64,000 nucleotides of DNA from Dugong dugon (GCA_030035585.1 CM057468.1:53936145-54000144); one strand, 5' to 3'. Shown: positions 23,709 through 36,673, numbered from the stretch's first letter. Notes: a model not told the origin generated them from the letters alone. Numbers and translations: made by a program.

Positions 23709-24556
23709 GTATCATTCCTGGAATGTGAGTATATAGACTCTTTAGCGCTTTTCTAGGGGTTTTTATAAGCTATCTATACTCTGTAATAAATCCCTTTATT
23801 TAAAATAAAAGGTGAGGAATTGCCATGTGTACTACTGAGAAGGAAACCGTTCATTACACTTGACTTTTCTCAGTATGTCAGCTGGATCTGTTGCGCTGCT
23901 CATTTGTAACGCTGGATTATGTGACAAAATATTGGAAACCATAAGCCAGCTTGTTACGGTAATAAGCTTAACACACATTTTAGTCATCTAATTCAGTGAA
24001 GTGGCAGTGTTTCTGTATTTTAGAGCAAAATGCAGGTATTTTTTTATAGTGTTTTTCCTTACGACTTTAAGACCTTTCCACTTACATTCTGTTTATGAGT
24101 GTAGTTCAAGTAACTGATGATCAAAGAAATCTGGAAGAGAGAAATGATTTTAATACAAACTGAGCATGGAATAATGAAATAGACATGCCAAAACTTTCCA
24201 ACTCTAAAGGGTAAGGAAGTGCTTATTAAAAAAACAAACAAAACTCAAAACTGCCAAATATATTCTCCAGGTTCCAAAAATTTCTACATAAGATGTTTTT
24301 TATCCTTTCTTCATGAAATGTATTCTCTTTTGTATTGCTAATCACAAACTTCATTCTATGACACTGCCAACAAGTGGAAGTTGTATGTAATTTGGCACAT
24401 ACACTAAGGGATCAATTTTGAGACTTAAGAGTCTGAAGATCCTAAATTCCAAATACATTGGCATCAGTAGCTCATTATCAAATTAAGACAGTCTAGATTT
24501 CTGATTGAACTTGTGAAGCAAAGTAAACAAGAAAAAACAGAGTATGTAATCAACCT
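23709..24556. other. Apparently single-copy DNA
   Basis: About 850 bp, AT-rich, no repeat or exon recognised. Confidence 0.45.
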
Positions 24557-24766
24557 TTGTTGTTGTCATGTGCTGTTGAGTTGATTGCAACCCACAGTGA
24601 CGCAATATGACAGTAGAACTGCCCCATAGGATTTCCTAGGCTGTAATCTTTATGGGAGCAGATCACTAGGTCTTTTCTCCCAAAGATCGAACAGCTGACC
24701 TTTTGGTTAGTGCTTAACCATTTTAGTTAGCAGCCGAGCACTTAACCATTGCACCACTAGGGCTCC
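24557..24766 (-). repeat. AfroSINE with small internal duplication
   Basis: Minus strand, tail at left and head ccactagggctcc at right. The segment with cttaacca occurs twice in the head (24709-24720 and 24751-24760 area), a local duplication. Confidence 0.88.
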
Positions 24767-24919
24767 GTTTAGTCAACATTTAATAACTAATTATAAAGTT
24801 GATAAAGATTTGACATAAGAGTATTGGTATTAAAGGCAAAAAGGAATGGATAAACAGAAAACTTCATTCTATACAATAAACCAAAGCATAGTTATTTTCA
24901 GTTTTTTAAAAAATATATG

Positions 24920-25640
24920 ATTAATAACAATAATATGGAAAATAGATAACTACAGTTCTTTGAAATGCTTAATTCCAGTATTTATTCTATAGATAGTCTT
25001 TACTGTTTGTTTTATTTTTTATATAGGTGTGAGTACAATGTAATTCTACAAGCTGTTTCTTTCACTTATTTTTATAAGCATTTTGTTTTTTTATTTTTAC
25101 ATAATTCATATAATGAGTATATAATATTCCTATTAGCAGCCGATGATTTAAGTTATTCCTGTACTAACTCTTACTGAAGCTTTGGGCTGTTTTTAGTTTT
25201 ATATAAAGATAAATAATTGTGTAATAAACATCTTTGTGCATGCAGTTATTTTTTCTATTTAGGATTCTTGCCTTAGGAGAGATTCACAGAACAGGAATTA
25301 ATGGAATCTCTTGATTAAAATCAGGTAAATGCATGCTAAAACTAATATTCCAAATTATACTCCACTTGAAGTGCCAGTTATTTTGATTAAAAACCCCAAC
25401 GAACAAACAAACCAAACATTGCTGATTGAACTGTGGGAGTGGAATAGGTGGTGGAGGGGCAATGGTATCTCATTATTTTCATTTGAATTTTGTTATTATT
25501 AGTTAAATTGGACACTTTACCATATATTTTATAATTAGTTGCAACTTCTCTTTCGTACATTAGATTTTTTGTACAATTATCTATTGGGGGTCTTGGTGTT
25601 TTTTTTTTTAAATCAATTTTTATGGAGATGAAATTTCAAT
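24920..25640 (-). mobile_element. Old L1 3' ORF2 fragment (L1M type), probable
   Basis: Reverse-complement order of an old L1 C-terminus: gtaataaacatctttgtgc, ggattcttgccttagg, then ctattgggggtcttgg. Strongly diverged. Parallel to 40930-41400 and, in the other orientation, 50400-51640. Confidence 0.5.
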
Positions 25641-25688
25641 ATTTGGTTTTAGAGAGAAAAGTCCCAAAGTCCACGTAACAACCAGCGA

Positions 25689-25905
25689 CCAAAACTGACA
25701 CCAAACCTGTTCCATTGAGTCGATTCTCACTCATGGCAACCCCGTGTGTTACAGAGTAGAACCGCTCCACAGGATTTTCTTGGCTGTAATTGTTACAGAA
25801 GCAGAGGGCCAGGCTTTTTCTTCTGCAAGCGCAGCTGAGTAGGTTCAAATCACCAACCTTTTGGTTAGTTATCAAGTGCAAACTGTTTATGCCACCGAGG
25901 GACCT
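25689..25905 (-). repeat. AfroSINE, second subfamily
   Basis: Minus strand: tail caaacctgttccattgag, body ggattttcttggctg, degraded head ccaccgagggacctt. Confidence 0.85.
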
Positions 25906-26174
25906 TCAACCAGTGACATAGGTGCCAATTAAAAAAGAAGTCAGAGCAGCCATAAAGACCAAAGAAAACAGAGATGTGAGAAATGAAGGCTTATGTTCAA
26001 AGCTAGCCAACTTATTGGTATTCTTGTGGCCTCATAAAACAGGTAGTTGAGCTAATTCACATTTTTAGGTGCTTCATCTTGAAGTGGCAGTGCAGTGGAA
26101 CGGGAAGAGAGTGGAATTTAAAAGATAAAGTCCCTATTATTTCTTTTAGTCAAGTGTCTATAAGTGCTCAATTG
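25906..26174. other. Unassigned spacer
   Basis: Nothing recognised. Confidence 0.4.
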
Positions 26175-26470
26175 TACCAACGGCCCAAAATTCTTTGTCT
26201 CTGTAAATACACCGCTTTGCAATGTGCCTTTGCAGTTCCTTGCATCAGAGGTAGAATCTATTTTTCTAACACTGACTGTGTGCCTGGTCATGTGACTTAC
26301 TTTGGCCAACGGGTCATTAGCAATCATGATGAAAGGAGAGACTTGAAAAGCACTTTTGCATCCAGTCTTGCTCTCTTGCAACATTTCCCAAATTTTATTT
26401 GGCCGGATGTTTCCTCGAGGCTTGTAGATATTGTGTGGAGGATGGTGGCTAGTTATTTTGTATCTTAACC
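26175..26470 (+). repeat. Possible ancient MER/LTR-type repeat
   Basis: Blocks catgtgacttactttggcc, acgggtcattagcaa and agagacttgaaaagc resemble a widespread old eutherian repeat whose name I cannot fix. It supports overlapping plus and minus frames (129 and 88 aa) that I regard as chance. Confidence 0.35.
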
Positions 26471-26489
26471 CATGTCAGTATTAGGTGGT

Positions 26490-26700
26490 ATGATGTAGTT
26501 GACATGGTGTTAGATTTGGGTTTAGGAATCTAGGTTCAAGTCGTTATCCCATTAATCATTGGGTGGTTGACACAGAGCAAGTTTCAAAACTTTGCTGAGC
26601 TTCATTTCCTTCTCTAGAGACACTGTAACATCTGACTCACAAGGTTCTTCTGAGGCTTAAAAGAGACCACATCGGAGAGTATTTCGAATGCCATCAAGCA
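26490..26700 (+). repeat. MIR SINE
   Basis: Plus MIR: ggtatgatgtagttgac, aggttcaagtcg, cttcatttccttctc and gaggcttaaaagagac. Confidence 0.65.
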
Positions 26701-27290
26701 CAACAGAAACACCAAAAGCATCATAACAAGAGGAGAGAAACAAAATGAAGGACTGAGACCCAAGGAAGAACTTCTCAACAGGGCTGGAGCTACACATTTG
26801 GCAGCTCTAGCCCTAAAATTCTAATTCTCAGGCTAACTTTTTCACTCGTGAACGTCTAATACTGCTGGGTGTTTGTTGATGGTGCTATCTCAGAAGAGCT
26901 TCCATTTCAAGGGTGTCTGAAAGTTGCTCTGTGGTGCAGATTTCACAGAGTCCTGCCCCAGAACACACAGCTGTATCCTATGAGGACCGGTAAGAACAAG
27001 AAGGAAGCAGTCTGACTGATTCTCTGAAAGCTAATTTAGCTAATTTACTCGGTTCCATTAATTATTTAGTTTCAGCGAACTGCCTTTCATTGTCATAACA
27101 GCTGTAGTTGTCTCTGTACAAAACTCAGAATTTTGAGAGATGTCCCATTTGTTCTGCCCCCGCTTCTTGTTGTTGCAGCTTGATACGGAGGGGATAGAAG
27201 AAAGGAAACAGAGCAGGGGGCGGGGTGGTGGTGGTGGAGATGGAACAGCTTACCTGAATATGAGGGATCCTTATAAAACTATTTTTCATT
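26701..27290. other. Unassigned spacer
   Basis: About 590 bp; a GT/GGT-rich patch at 27215-27240, otherwise nothing recognised. Confidence 0.4.
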
Positions 27291-27456
27291 AAAACCCAAA
27301 AACCAAACTCATTGCCATTGAGTCTATTCTGACTCATATAATCTTTATAGAAGTAGATCTCCAGGTCTTTCTTCTGCTGTACTGCTGGGTAGGTTCAAAC
27401 TGCCAACCTTTGGGTTAGTAGACAAGGGCAAACCATTTGTGCTACCCAGGAACCTT
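27291..27456 (-). repeat. AfroSINE with internal deletion
   Basis: Minus strand. About 40 bp of the usual body between the tail (ctattctgactcata) and taatctttatagaag are missing. Head degraded to ctacccaggaacc. Confidence 0.85.
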
Positions 27457-27730
27457 ATTCTTCCCTAATATATTATTATTCATAAAGATTCTTCAAATCA
27501 AATATTGACAAGTCATTTATTAATTGGCTTTTGGAAATTTTATCTAGAACCAAACAGAAATATTAATAAGAATTGTTGGTGGAGAGTTGTTCTTTTATGT
27601 TGGAAAGCTGTTCAGCCTTCCATTTCAGTTGTGCTGAAAGTTGGGTAAAGTCTAAGGGTCATCAAAGGAAGCTTCTTGGCCTTGAGATAGAGTGAGCTGT
27701 AGCAATTCATATGTATGTATATATATATAT

Positions 27731-28903
27731 TTTTTTATTGTACTTCAGGTAAGGGCTTACAGAACAAATAGTTTCTCGTGAAACAGAAGTACACGTTATT
27801 TTATGACACTGGTTAACAACCCCACAACATATCAACCCTCTAACTTCTCAACCTCTTTTATTTATTTTTTTGGTGAAAATACACATAGCTAAAGACACAC
27901 CATTTGAAAAATTTCTACATGCACAGTTCAGTGACATTGACTATGCTCTTCCAATTGTGCTGTTATTCTCACTTAAGATGAAGGCTTACAGAACAAAATA
28001 GTTTCTCATTTAACAGTTACTACAAATGTTGCCCTATGACAATAGTTAACAATCTCACAACACATCAACAATATCCTTACTCAACCTTGGGTTCCCTATC
28101 ACCAGCTTCCTTGTCCCCTTCTGCCTTCCGGCCCTTGTCACTGGACTCCTGTACCTTGTTAGTCTCATTTGGTTTTATGGGGCTGTCCACTCCTCCCAGG
28201 CTGAACAGTTAACCTCGGAGGTAACTTCACCACTGAGCTAAAAGGGTGTCTGGGGGCCATACTCTCAGGGTTTCTCCAGTCTCCTTTAGGCCAGTAAATC
28301 TGGTCTTTTTTTTGTGAGTTAGAATTATGTTCTACATCCTTCTCCAGCTCTGTCCGGAGCCCTCTGTTGTGATCCTGGTCAGAGCAGTCAGTGGTGGTCA
28401 CCGGGCACCATCTAGCTGTACTGGACTCAGTCCGGTGGCGGCCTTGGTAGCTGTGGACAATTAGTCCTTCAGACTAACCTTTTCCTTGTATCCTGTTTTC
28501 TTCATTCTCCCTTGCTCCCGAAGGGATGAGACCAATGGAGTATCTTAGATGGCCGCTCACAGGATTTTAAGACCCCAGACACTACTCACCAAGGTAGAAT
28601 GTAGAGCATTGTCTTTATAAGCTGTGCCATGCCAATTGAGCTAGATGTTCCCCGAGACCATGGTCCCCACAGCTCTCCGCCTGGCAATTCAGTCCCTCAG
28701 GGAGTTTGGATGTGTCTATGGGGCTTCCATGACCTTTACTTGTACAAGTTGTGCTAGTTTCCCCAGTATTGTGTACTGTTTCACCCTTCACCCAAGATAC
28801 CACTTATCTATTGCCTATTTAGTATTCCCCCACCACTACCCCTCCCATCCCTGGTAACCAACAAAGATCGTTACATTTTGTGTGTGAACTTTTTCATGGG
28901 TTT
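27731..28903 (-). other. L1 3' UTR, doubled-tail subfamily
   Basis: Same 3' UTR type as 10143-11003. The terminal block (ggcttacagaacaaatagtttctc) at 27755-27840 is repeated in diverged form at 27985-28070, separated by a unique piece containing gcacagttcagtgac. Confidence 0.85.
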
Positions 28904-31407
28904 TTACAATAGAGGTCTCATACAGTATTTGTCCTTTTGTGATTGACTTATTTCACTCAGCATAATGTCCTCCAGTTTCATCCATGTTATGAGATGGTTA
29001 ACAGATTCATTGTTGTTCTTTCTCATTGCATAGTACTCCATTGTGTGTATGTACCATAGTTTGTTTATCCATTTATCTGTTGATGGGCATCTGGGTTGTT
29101 TCCATCGTTTTGCTATTGTGAACAATGCTGCCATGAACATAGGTGTACATATATCTATTCGAGTGACGACTCTTATTTCTCTAGGATATATTCCTAGGAG
29201 TGGGATTGCTGGATCGAATGATACGTCTATTTCAGGCTTTCTGAGGAAGCGCCATATGGTTTTCCAAAACGGTTGTATCATTTTGCATTCCCACCAGCAG
29301 TGCATAAGAGTTCCAATCTCCCCGCAGCCCCTCCAACATTTGTTATTTCCAGTGTTTTTGATTCATGCCAGTAATGCCGAGGTGAGATGGTATCTCATTG
29401 TGGTTTTAATTTGCATTTCTCTAATGTCTGGTGATCGCGAGCCATGTGTCTGCTGGCCATTTGAATGTCTTCTTTGGTGAAGTGTCTGTTCATTTCCTTT
29501 GCCCATTTTTTAATAGGATTATTTGTCTTTTTGTTGTAGAGGTGTTGGATTTTCTTGTAGATTATGGAGATTAGACCTTTGTCTGACTTGTACTGTCCAA
29601 AAATTTTTTCCCAGTCTGTAGGTTCTCTTTTTAGTCTTTTGGTGAAGTCTTTTGAAGAGCATAGGTGTTTGATTTTTAGAAGATCCCAGTTATCTAGCTT
29701 ATCTGTTGGGGTTTGTGCGTTGATGGTTATGGTTTGTATGCTGTTAATGCCATTTATTAAGACCTGAAGTGTTGGTCCTATTTTTTCTTCTATGAACTTT
29801 ATAGTTTTAGGCTTTATATTCAGGTCTTTGATCCATTTTGAAGTAGTTTTTCTATACGGTGTGAGGTATGGGTCCTGTTTCATTTTTTTGCAGATGGATA
29901 TCCAGTTTTGCCAGCACCATTTGTTAAAAAGACTGTCTTTTCCCCATTTGATGGACTTTGGGCCCTTGTTGAAGATCAGGTGACCGTAGGTGGATGGATT
30001 TACATTTGGCTTCTCAATTCTGTTCCATTGGTCAATGTATCTGTCGTTGTACCAATACCAGGCTGTTTTGACTACTGTAGCTGTATAGTAGGTTCTCAAG
30101 TAAGGTAGTGTGAGTCCTCCAACTTTATTCTTCTTCTTCAGTAGTGCTTTACTTATTTGGGGCTTCTTCCCTTTCCGTATAAAGTTAATGATTAGTTTTT
30201 CCACCTCTTTGAAGAATGTTGTTGGTATTTAGATTGGGATTGCGTTGTATTTGTAAATTGCTTTGGGTAGAATTGTCATTTTCACAATGTTGAGTCTGCT
30301 TATCCATGAGCATGGTATGTTTTTCCGTTTATGTAGATCCCTTTGTGTTTCTTGCAGTAGTGTTTTGTAGTTTTCTTTGTATAGGTCTTTTACATCCCTG
30401 GTCAGATTTATTCCTAAGTATTTTATCTTTTTAGGGGCTATTGAAAATGGTATTGTTTTCCTGATTTCCTTTTCATCGTTCTCCTTACTGGTGTATAGGA
30501 ATCCAACTGATTTTTGAATGTTTATCTTGTATCCTGCTACTCTGCTGAATCTTTCTATTAGTTCCAGTAGATTTCTCATGGAATCTTTAGGGTTTTCTAT
30601 GTATAGTATCATATCATCTGCAAACAGGGAAAGTTTAACTTCTTCATTACCAATTTGGATGCCCTTTCTTTCTTTTTCTTGCCTTATTGCTCTAGCTAGA
30701 ATTTCCAGCACAATGTTAAATAGGAGTGGTGATAAAGGGCATCCTTGTCTTGTTCCTGTTTTCAAGGGGAATGTTTTCAGCCTCTCTCCGTTAAGAATGA
30801 TGTTGGCCGTTGGTTTTGCAGAGATGCCCTTTATTATGTTGAGAAATTTCCCTTCTATACCTATTTGATTGAGAGTTTTTATCAGGAATGGCTGTTGGAG
30901 TTTGTCAAATGCCTTTTCTGTGTCAATTGAGATGATCATGTGATTCTTTTCTTTCCTTTTATTTATGTGGTGGATTACATTGATTGATTTTCTAATGTTG
31001 AACCATCCTTGCATACCTGGTATGAATCCTACTTGGTCGTGGTGTATTATTTTTTTGATTTGATGCTGAATTCTATTGGCTAGAATTTTGTTCAGAATTT
31101 TTGTGTCTATATTCATGAGAGATATTGGTCTGCAATTTTCTTTTTTGGTGACGTCTTTGCCTGGTTTTGGTATCAGTGTTATGCTGGCTTCATAGAATGA
31201 ATTTGGAAGTGTTGCTTCCTCTTCTATGCTCTGAAATAGCTTGAGTAGAACTGGTACAAGCTCTTCTGTAACTTTTTGTAGAATTCTCCAGTGAAGCCAC
31301 CTGGGCCAGGGCTTTTTTTGGTTGGAGTTTTTTTTATTACCTTTTCAGTCTCTTCTCTTGTTATGGGTCTGTTCGGATTTTCAACATCACTTTGTTGTAG
31401 TTTGGGT
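28904..31407 (-). pseudogene. L1 ORF2 remnant, RT to C-terminus
   Basis: Four open pieces in order on the minus strand. 31224-31454 (outer end past the truncation) has the RT N-terminal motif [13 protein letters not shown]. 30229-31116 (295 aa) has the RT palm: SID at 64-66, [10 protein letters not shown], and FADD at residues 165-168. 29395-30204 (269 aa) is the thumb and following domain. 28904-29305 (133 aa) is the C-terminal domain with HCWW...C and KRWKQP. No endonuclease is present. Few breaks separate the pieces. Confidence 0.9.
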
Positions 31408-31418
31408 TGTATGTATAT

Positions 31419-33171
31419 TCTTGACCTTTTTTTAAAAATCATTAACCAACACAAAATAAAGTGACAAGAAATCGCTGATTCCCAAATACATTTCTAAAGA
31501 GAAATGTGGAGCTTTCCAGCTTCTTTCGATTGTTAAGGTTTACACCCTTCATTTCTTCAAACTTCTCCCATGGTGATTGTCCTGCCTTCCCATCATTTAG
31601 TTTTGACTCCCAGATCATTTTGAGGTTCTGGCTACATTGCCTGTGAAACGGTTCCATATGGTAATACTCAGAGGAGATTTCTTCCTCTGAATGCTATTAG
31701 TGACCTAACAGAAAAGGGCGTGATTTAATTTGCCAGCTAAATGCATAACTGTAGCCGCACAGAACAAATGAAGAGAGCATAGGTACAAGCTGGCATTCAT
31801 GTGACCTTTAACATTGCAGTGATATATGGTTGCTGTGGACATAACTGAACTATAACCAAGAGAAAAGAATTTATTGTCTCTCTTCAAAGTATCATACTCC
31901 TAAAGGCATTATCTTACCCAATTTGTTAACAGTAACAGCTCATAACTGTGCGAGCTTGCAAAAGGAAGACAGAATGAAAGAGTTTTAATGTATTTTGCCA
32001 AAGGGAAATTTACCATCTGCCTGTCTTCATGAATCACATATGCTGAGAATAATATTTTAGAAGATACTGACAACAAGACACAGTAATTTGTAAATGAAAA
32101 TTACTGACACTGCCCTTTTTAAAGCAATCTGTGGAATAAATCAGCACAGCAATCTATAGGATTACAAGTCGAAGGCTTGAAATAGGAAAATAATAAACTA
32201 TATTATTGGCTTTTTGTAATTGTAATAAAGATCCCAAATCTTTAAGATGTAATTACCTTGATTCAGAATTCACTGTTCCCATATGCACTCTTTCAGTGTG
32301 ACCCTGAGACAAGTAGATAGGAAAACACATTATTAAGCCAAGACTACAATAAAATCTTATTTGCAAACATTGCCAGACATGCAATTAAAGATTATAGAAA
32401 TATGTTACTGGCTGATCTGATTCCTCAGAAGGCATTCATTATAGCACAAATCATGACAGTGTCATCAAAAGAAGATTTCAGTTTTCAGTTTGTAGAGTTA
32501 ATTCAAAATGCATGGTTTTAACTCTTGGAAAAGGCAAAACATGACTTAAAACTGTGGAAATTTCATTAAGAATTTGGGAATAGCCAAATATTTTCTAGTA
32601 ATGGTTGAATCATGTTCTTGCTTTATATATCATACATTTAGAATGAAAAAAAATTCACAGATGATGAAAATTAGGATATAGGTATCTTCTGTTAAAAACT
32701 GGTTTGGGAAAGGGCATTAGAGAAAATGGAAGAAGGGACTGAATATCAAATGAAGGGAAACAACAGGAATTCACTGAAAAAGGAGGGTTGTATAGACAGT
32801 GACAACTCTTGTATCGTGTGTCAGGTGCTTTAAGACTGATTGTGTGTCGTAGAGAAGCCAAATTAAAATGATTTTCTGTTCTCTCACTGCAGTATCTCAG
32901 GGATGGTACTGATACTGCCACACTTTATTCTTGTCTGTTGAAAGATTTTCTAATGGTAGATATATTACATGAAAGGGAATTGGGTGGTCAGTAACAAGGA
33001 TGAAGACCAGGGCAATTGTATTTTCCAAAACAAGCAGTAAATATTTTTCTTCTCTGTAAATCGAGTAAAAGGAGAGCTCCTCCAAAGTAAAGTATACCTG
33101 TTGGCAATATGTTTTGCATGTTTCTTCCATAATCTATATTGCTGTTTTTTTCCCTAAGAATGGCAGTATAC
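31419..33171. other. Repeat-free, apparently single-copy DNA
   Basis: 1.75 kb with no transposon family recognised, unusual for this window. No exon-like frame or RNA gene seen. Candidate for conserved non-coding sequence. Confidence 0.5.
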
Positions 33172-33370
33172 GGTTGTTGTTGGCTACTGTCAATTCTGAC
33201 TCATAGTGACCCCATGTGACAGAGTAGAACTGCCCCATAGGGTTTTCTTGGTTGTAATCTTTATGGAAGCAGATCACCAGGTCTTCCTCTCACACAGCTG
33301 CTGGGTGGAATCAAACCGTCAATCTTTCTATTAGCAGCTGAGCGATTAACAGTTGCACTACCAGGGCTCC
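33172..33370 (-). repeat. AfroSINE
   Basis: Minus strand: tail ggttgttgttggctactg at left, ccagggctcc head at right. Confidence 0.92.
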
Positions 33371-33829
33371 CGGGGCAGAATACTAGTATATCTTTTAGAT
33401 CTGGCGAAGAAAAGTCTAGCGTTTTCATAATTATCAGTATAACATATGAGAAATATATGGTGTATATATATGTATTCTTGTATATAATGTAATCATAGTT
33501 TCTTTTTAAAGGTAGTCACTTGAAAGATAAGATGCCTTTTGGGGGAGATTTCCTGTTTTCTTAATCTCTTGCATTATAATCTCAAGTGACAAGGCATATT
33601 CTCAATTTGCCTCGAATGTTTTTCACAATATTTGACTTCATAGAGGACACCTAATAGCGCCTAGATGTGGAATTAAATGGGTGTGAATTCTAGGCTGTTA
33701 GCATTTCCAAAAGGTGTCCAGGTGCCTGTGGAAGGTTTTTGCCTTTTTCCTGATATTTAAGAAGTGCTAAAAGAATGTATCTATTGTGTGTGTATGTGTG
33801 TATTTTATCTAGGTTCTTTAATGGGAAAA
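33371..33829. other. Apparently single-copy DNA
   Basis: No recognised feature apart from TA and TG short runs at 33455-33480 and 33785-33805. Confidence 0.45.
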
Positions 33830-33990
33830 CCACGTTCCATACTGTAGTACAGATGTAACTTATTTACCTACTTGAAGGATAGATTGTGCCTTATTTCCCT
33901 TTGTGCCTCTCAAAGGACCCAGCTCATTGCCTTACTAGTAAATGCTCAAATAAATATTTTTTTTGGTAAATAAATGAGTAAAGATAATGC
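33830..33990 (+). repeat. L2 3'-end fragment
   Basis: gtgccttatttcccttt, cagctcattgcc and gtaaatgctcaaataaat follow the L2 3' end. Confidence 0.55.
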
Positions 33991-34640
33991 CTAAGGAAAT
34001 CATTGTTCCCAGAAATGAATGCAGTTTCAAATTATTTTCTGAGATAATAATAATAATAAAGAAAATTGTAAGAACAGAACTGCAGGCAGAAGGAATCCAA
34101 ACGTTTTACTAATCATTTTCATTTTGCTTGTTTCTAATGAGTGTGGAAATATGCTCACAAGATTCATTTAGGAACAGGTTTCTCAAGCATATGTGATTTG
34201 TAGACTAAATTGTCAGTCTGGTGAATTATTTTTACTTTTCTAAATCTGTAATGACAAGGAGTAAAGTTTAAATACAGAAGGAACACTGTTTTGGGGTTAG
34301 TCTGGAGCATGACAAATATATGAAGAAAAGGTAAAAAAAAAAAAAAAAAAAGAGCAAAGTAAAAAAAAAACCACTATCTAATATGTTGTGATAAATTATA
34401 AGCCATTTATGATTTTGACATTAGAAATCATGACAAATTGTTCTATTTTAAGCTTTAAAAATATACATTAACTCTTTTAAAAGTAATAACATTGGGCTCT
34501 TATTTGATTCCATGTAATAATAAACTGTATTTTGTCCAATAGTACCATAGGACAAGATATTTAAAATTTAAATTAAGCATAAAGTAATATTTTGATGAAG
34601 CCATAATAAAACTTGAAGGAAAATTAAGTATTTTTATGGT
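33991..34640. other. Apparently single-copy AT-rich DNA
   Basis: Contains an A run at 34332-34351 and little else that I recognise. Confidence 0.45.
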
Positions 34641-35000
34641 CTTCAGGAGAAGGCTATACTTACATACATAAATGCAAAGGAAGAAACCTCAAAGGAAAAC
34701 ATTAATAGATTTGGCAACATAGAATCTTACAACTGTTACATGTCAAGCGACACCACAGGTAAACTTAAAGGCAAGTAACAAATTGGGGGCAGGAGAGAAA
34801 GAGTATATAAACATGCCACCAAATCAGTAAAACAACAACAACAAAACATCCTAATTAGAATGGGCAATAGATAATTTACAAAAAGAAATACAAATGACCA
34901 ATAAAAATAGAAAACTGTTAAATGTCAATAATAATGAAATACAAATTAAATTATCCATAAGTTATTTTTTTTTGACATTGGCAAACTTTTTTTTTTAAAT
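34641..35000 (+). mobile_element. Old L1 ORF2 C-terminal fragment
   Basis: gggcaatagataatttac, agaaatacaaatgacc and gaaatacaaattaaatta follow the plus-strand L1 region upstream of the ORF2 C-terminal domain. Strongly diverged. Confidence 0.5.
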
Positions 35001-35594
35001 AAAAGAGTATCTACATCCCAATGTATTGCTTTTCATACCCTTGAAAATAAAAAGAAACAATTAATATAGCTGGTTTTTAAAGGTCATTTTGTCAACTGGA
35101 GGTTCCAAATCCACGTTATACGGCTGGAATTAAGTTCATTATTCATTTATTCATTCATTTGTCATAATCTCTTTTCATTTTAGTACCTGATATTGATTAA
35201 CAGAATTCTATACTTTTATGCAGTATGCAGATAATTTTCATCACCACTTAATGGATTCTGCGAATTTCTTTACTGCCTAGTTGGAGTCTATTTTGAGCAT
35301 GCTCTTTTTTGTCTTATAAAATGCGTGGCCACAACTCTGCATTCATTCTTGTGACAATAACAGTGGATACCAAAAAGTCAATATTTATTGAGCTCCTATA
35401 AGTGCCAAGCAGTATAAAAGACAGTTTCTATATGACCAGTAATTTTCAAAACAGGCCAGTAAGGTATTAAACAAATAAGAATCAGCACAAAGCTGGTTCC
35501 TATGAGGTGGAGGTTAAATATATCCCAGATTTCCAGCTTCTTCAAGCTGCTGGGCCAGTCCATCATCTCTGACACCGGCCACTCCCTCATCTCT
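35001..35594. other. Mostly unassigned; short L2-like piece
   Basis: 35378-35415 (caatatttattgagctcc, then gtgccaagcag) looks like the reverse complement of an L2 3' end. The remainder is unassigned. Confidence 0.4.
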
Positions 35595-36470
35595 CAGTAC
35601 TCTTCTTTTCCCATTGGGTTCGGTAATTTGCTACAATGTCTCACAGAACTCATAAACTGTACTTAGAGTTAAGTGGTTTACTGGGATACAACTGAGGAGC
35701 AACTCAGAATAGCATGCAACTTGGAAGTAACAAGATACGGTGTAGTACACAGGAGGCAGTGTATCTATCAGGACAGCTTCCAACCAGGAGAGCACTTTCA
35801 GCTATTCTTGGACAAGCAAACAGGCCCCTTTCAGCCAGGCACAGCCTCTCTGCCTTCAACCTCCTCGTCTTCAGTCTCTCCGCATCTAAAAGGCCCAACT
35901 CACGGCCAGTTTAACAGCCCCTCAGCTCTCTTAGCTTCTTTCCTAACAGACGTTTTCTGCTGTCACCGCTGGCTCTGCCACCCGGTCCCTCTTCTGGGTC
36001 TTTTGCCACCAGCTGTCTGCTACCAGGCCACCTTCCGGTCTTCTTGCTGCCTTCAGTGTGGCAGCCCTTGACTTGTATTACAACTCTTTGAGGAGGTTCC
36101 TCTTGCAGGAACCCCAGGTCCAAACCACTCTGTCCCAGGCTCTTCCTGGTCTTGAGGTTCCTTCCTCACCTCTTCTCTCTAAAAAAACCTCTGTGGGGCC
36201 AGCTGCTTATATAAGCAGACTCCTTGTCAGTTTCAAGGTGTGTCCCTTTGAGCAGGACCATGAACCAGCCAGTCCCCTCAATGGACTACAAGTCACTCAA
36301 TCCTATTGGGTGGTTTTACATACCACTTTTCCAACTAGTAAACTGACCGACCCCTGTGAGGTGTGTACAGTACACCAATCACAGGGCAGACGGTGGCCCA
36401 ACAAATCATTTTTGGCAGAACTACAAATTCAAGGCCAGAAAGGCCATATATAAGAGAAATCCACTGCACT
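35595..36470 (-). mobile_element. LTR-like endogenous retroelement, unclassified
   Basis: Read on the minus strand it has LTR architecture: a TATA-type palindrome at 36203-36218, a GC-richer purine-rich transcribed part, and an end with gtaaaccacttaactc and gagttctgtgagac. It shares a motif near aagagttgtaata and caaggg with 63020-63931. Overlapping frames of 131-132 aa on the plus strand are artefacts of low stop density. No retroviral protein is recognisable. Confidence 0.45.
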
Positions 36471-36477
36471 GCAGATA

Positions 36478-36605
36478 TCCACCTTTTACAGATAAGAAAA
36501 GTAAGCATCAGACCTAAGTCACCTAGCTAGTAATTAAATAAACCATGATTCAAGCTCAAGTCTGTTTTTCTCTAAGGTGCATACTTCTCTTACTGCCATG
36601 TAACT
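36478..36605 (-). repeat. MIR fragment
   Basis: ttttacagataagaaaag, gacctaagtcacctagc and ccatgattcaagctcaag in reverse-complement MIR order. Confidence 0.65.
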
Positions 36606-36662
36606 TCGCTTTTTATCAAGACACCATTATTTATCACCTAATAACTGTAAAAAATATTTTGG

Positions 36663-36673
36663 ATACTCTTCCT
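36663..36673. repeat. Left TSD of RTE insertion
   Basis: atactcttcct, repeated exactly at 40464-40474. Confidence 0.82.

Larger units (their letters stand above)
27712..31418 (-). mobile_element. 5'-truncated L1 (3.7 kb) with probable TSD
   Basis: Minus strand: 3' UTR at 27731-28903, ORF2 from 28904 to 31407 where the copy is truncated within the RT region. The 11-mer tgtatgtatat occurs at 27712-27722 and 31408-31418 and is a plausible TSD, though the left one lies in a TA-rich run. The frames are the least broken in the window, so it is probably younger than the full-length copy. Confidence 0.88.

Noticed and set aside
26079..26468. 129-aa plus-strand frame
   Set aside because: Overlaps a probable ancient repeat and is opposed by an 88-aa minus frame of equal quality; no domain.
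35673..36453. Overlapping 131-132 aa plus-strand frames and 64-70 aa minus frames
   Set aside because: The region looks like an LTR; the frames have no domain, no splice signals I can defend and no conservation evidence.
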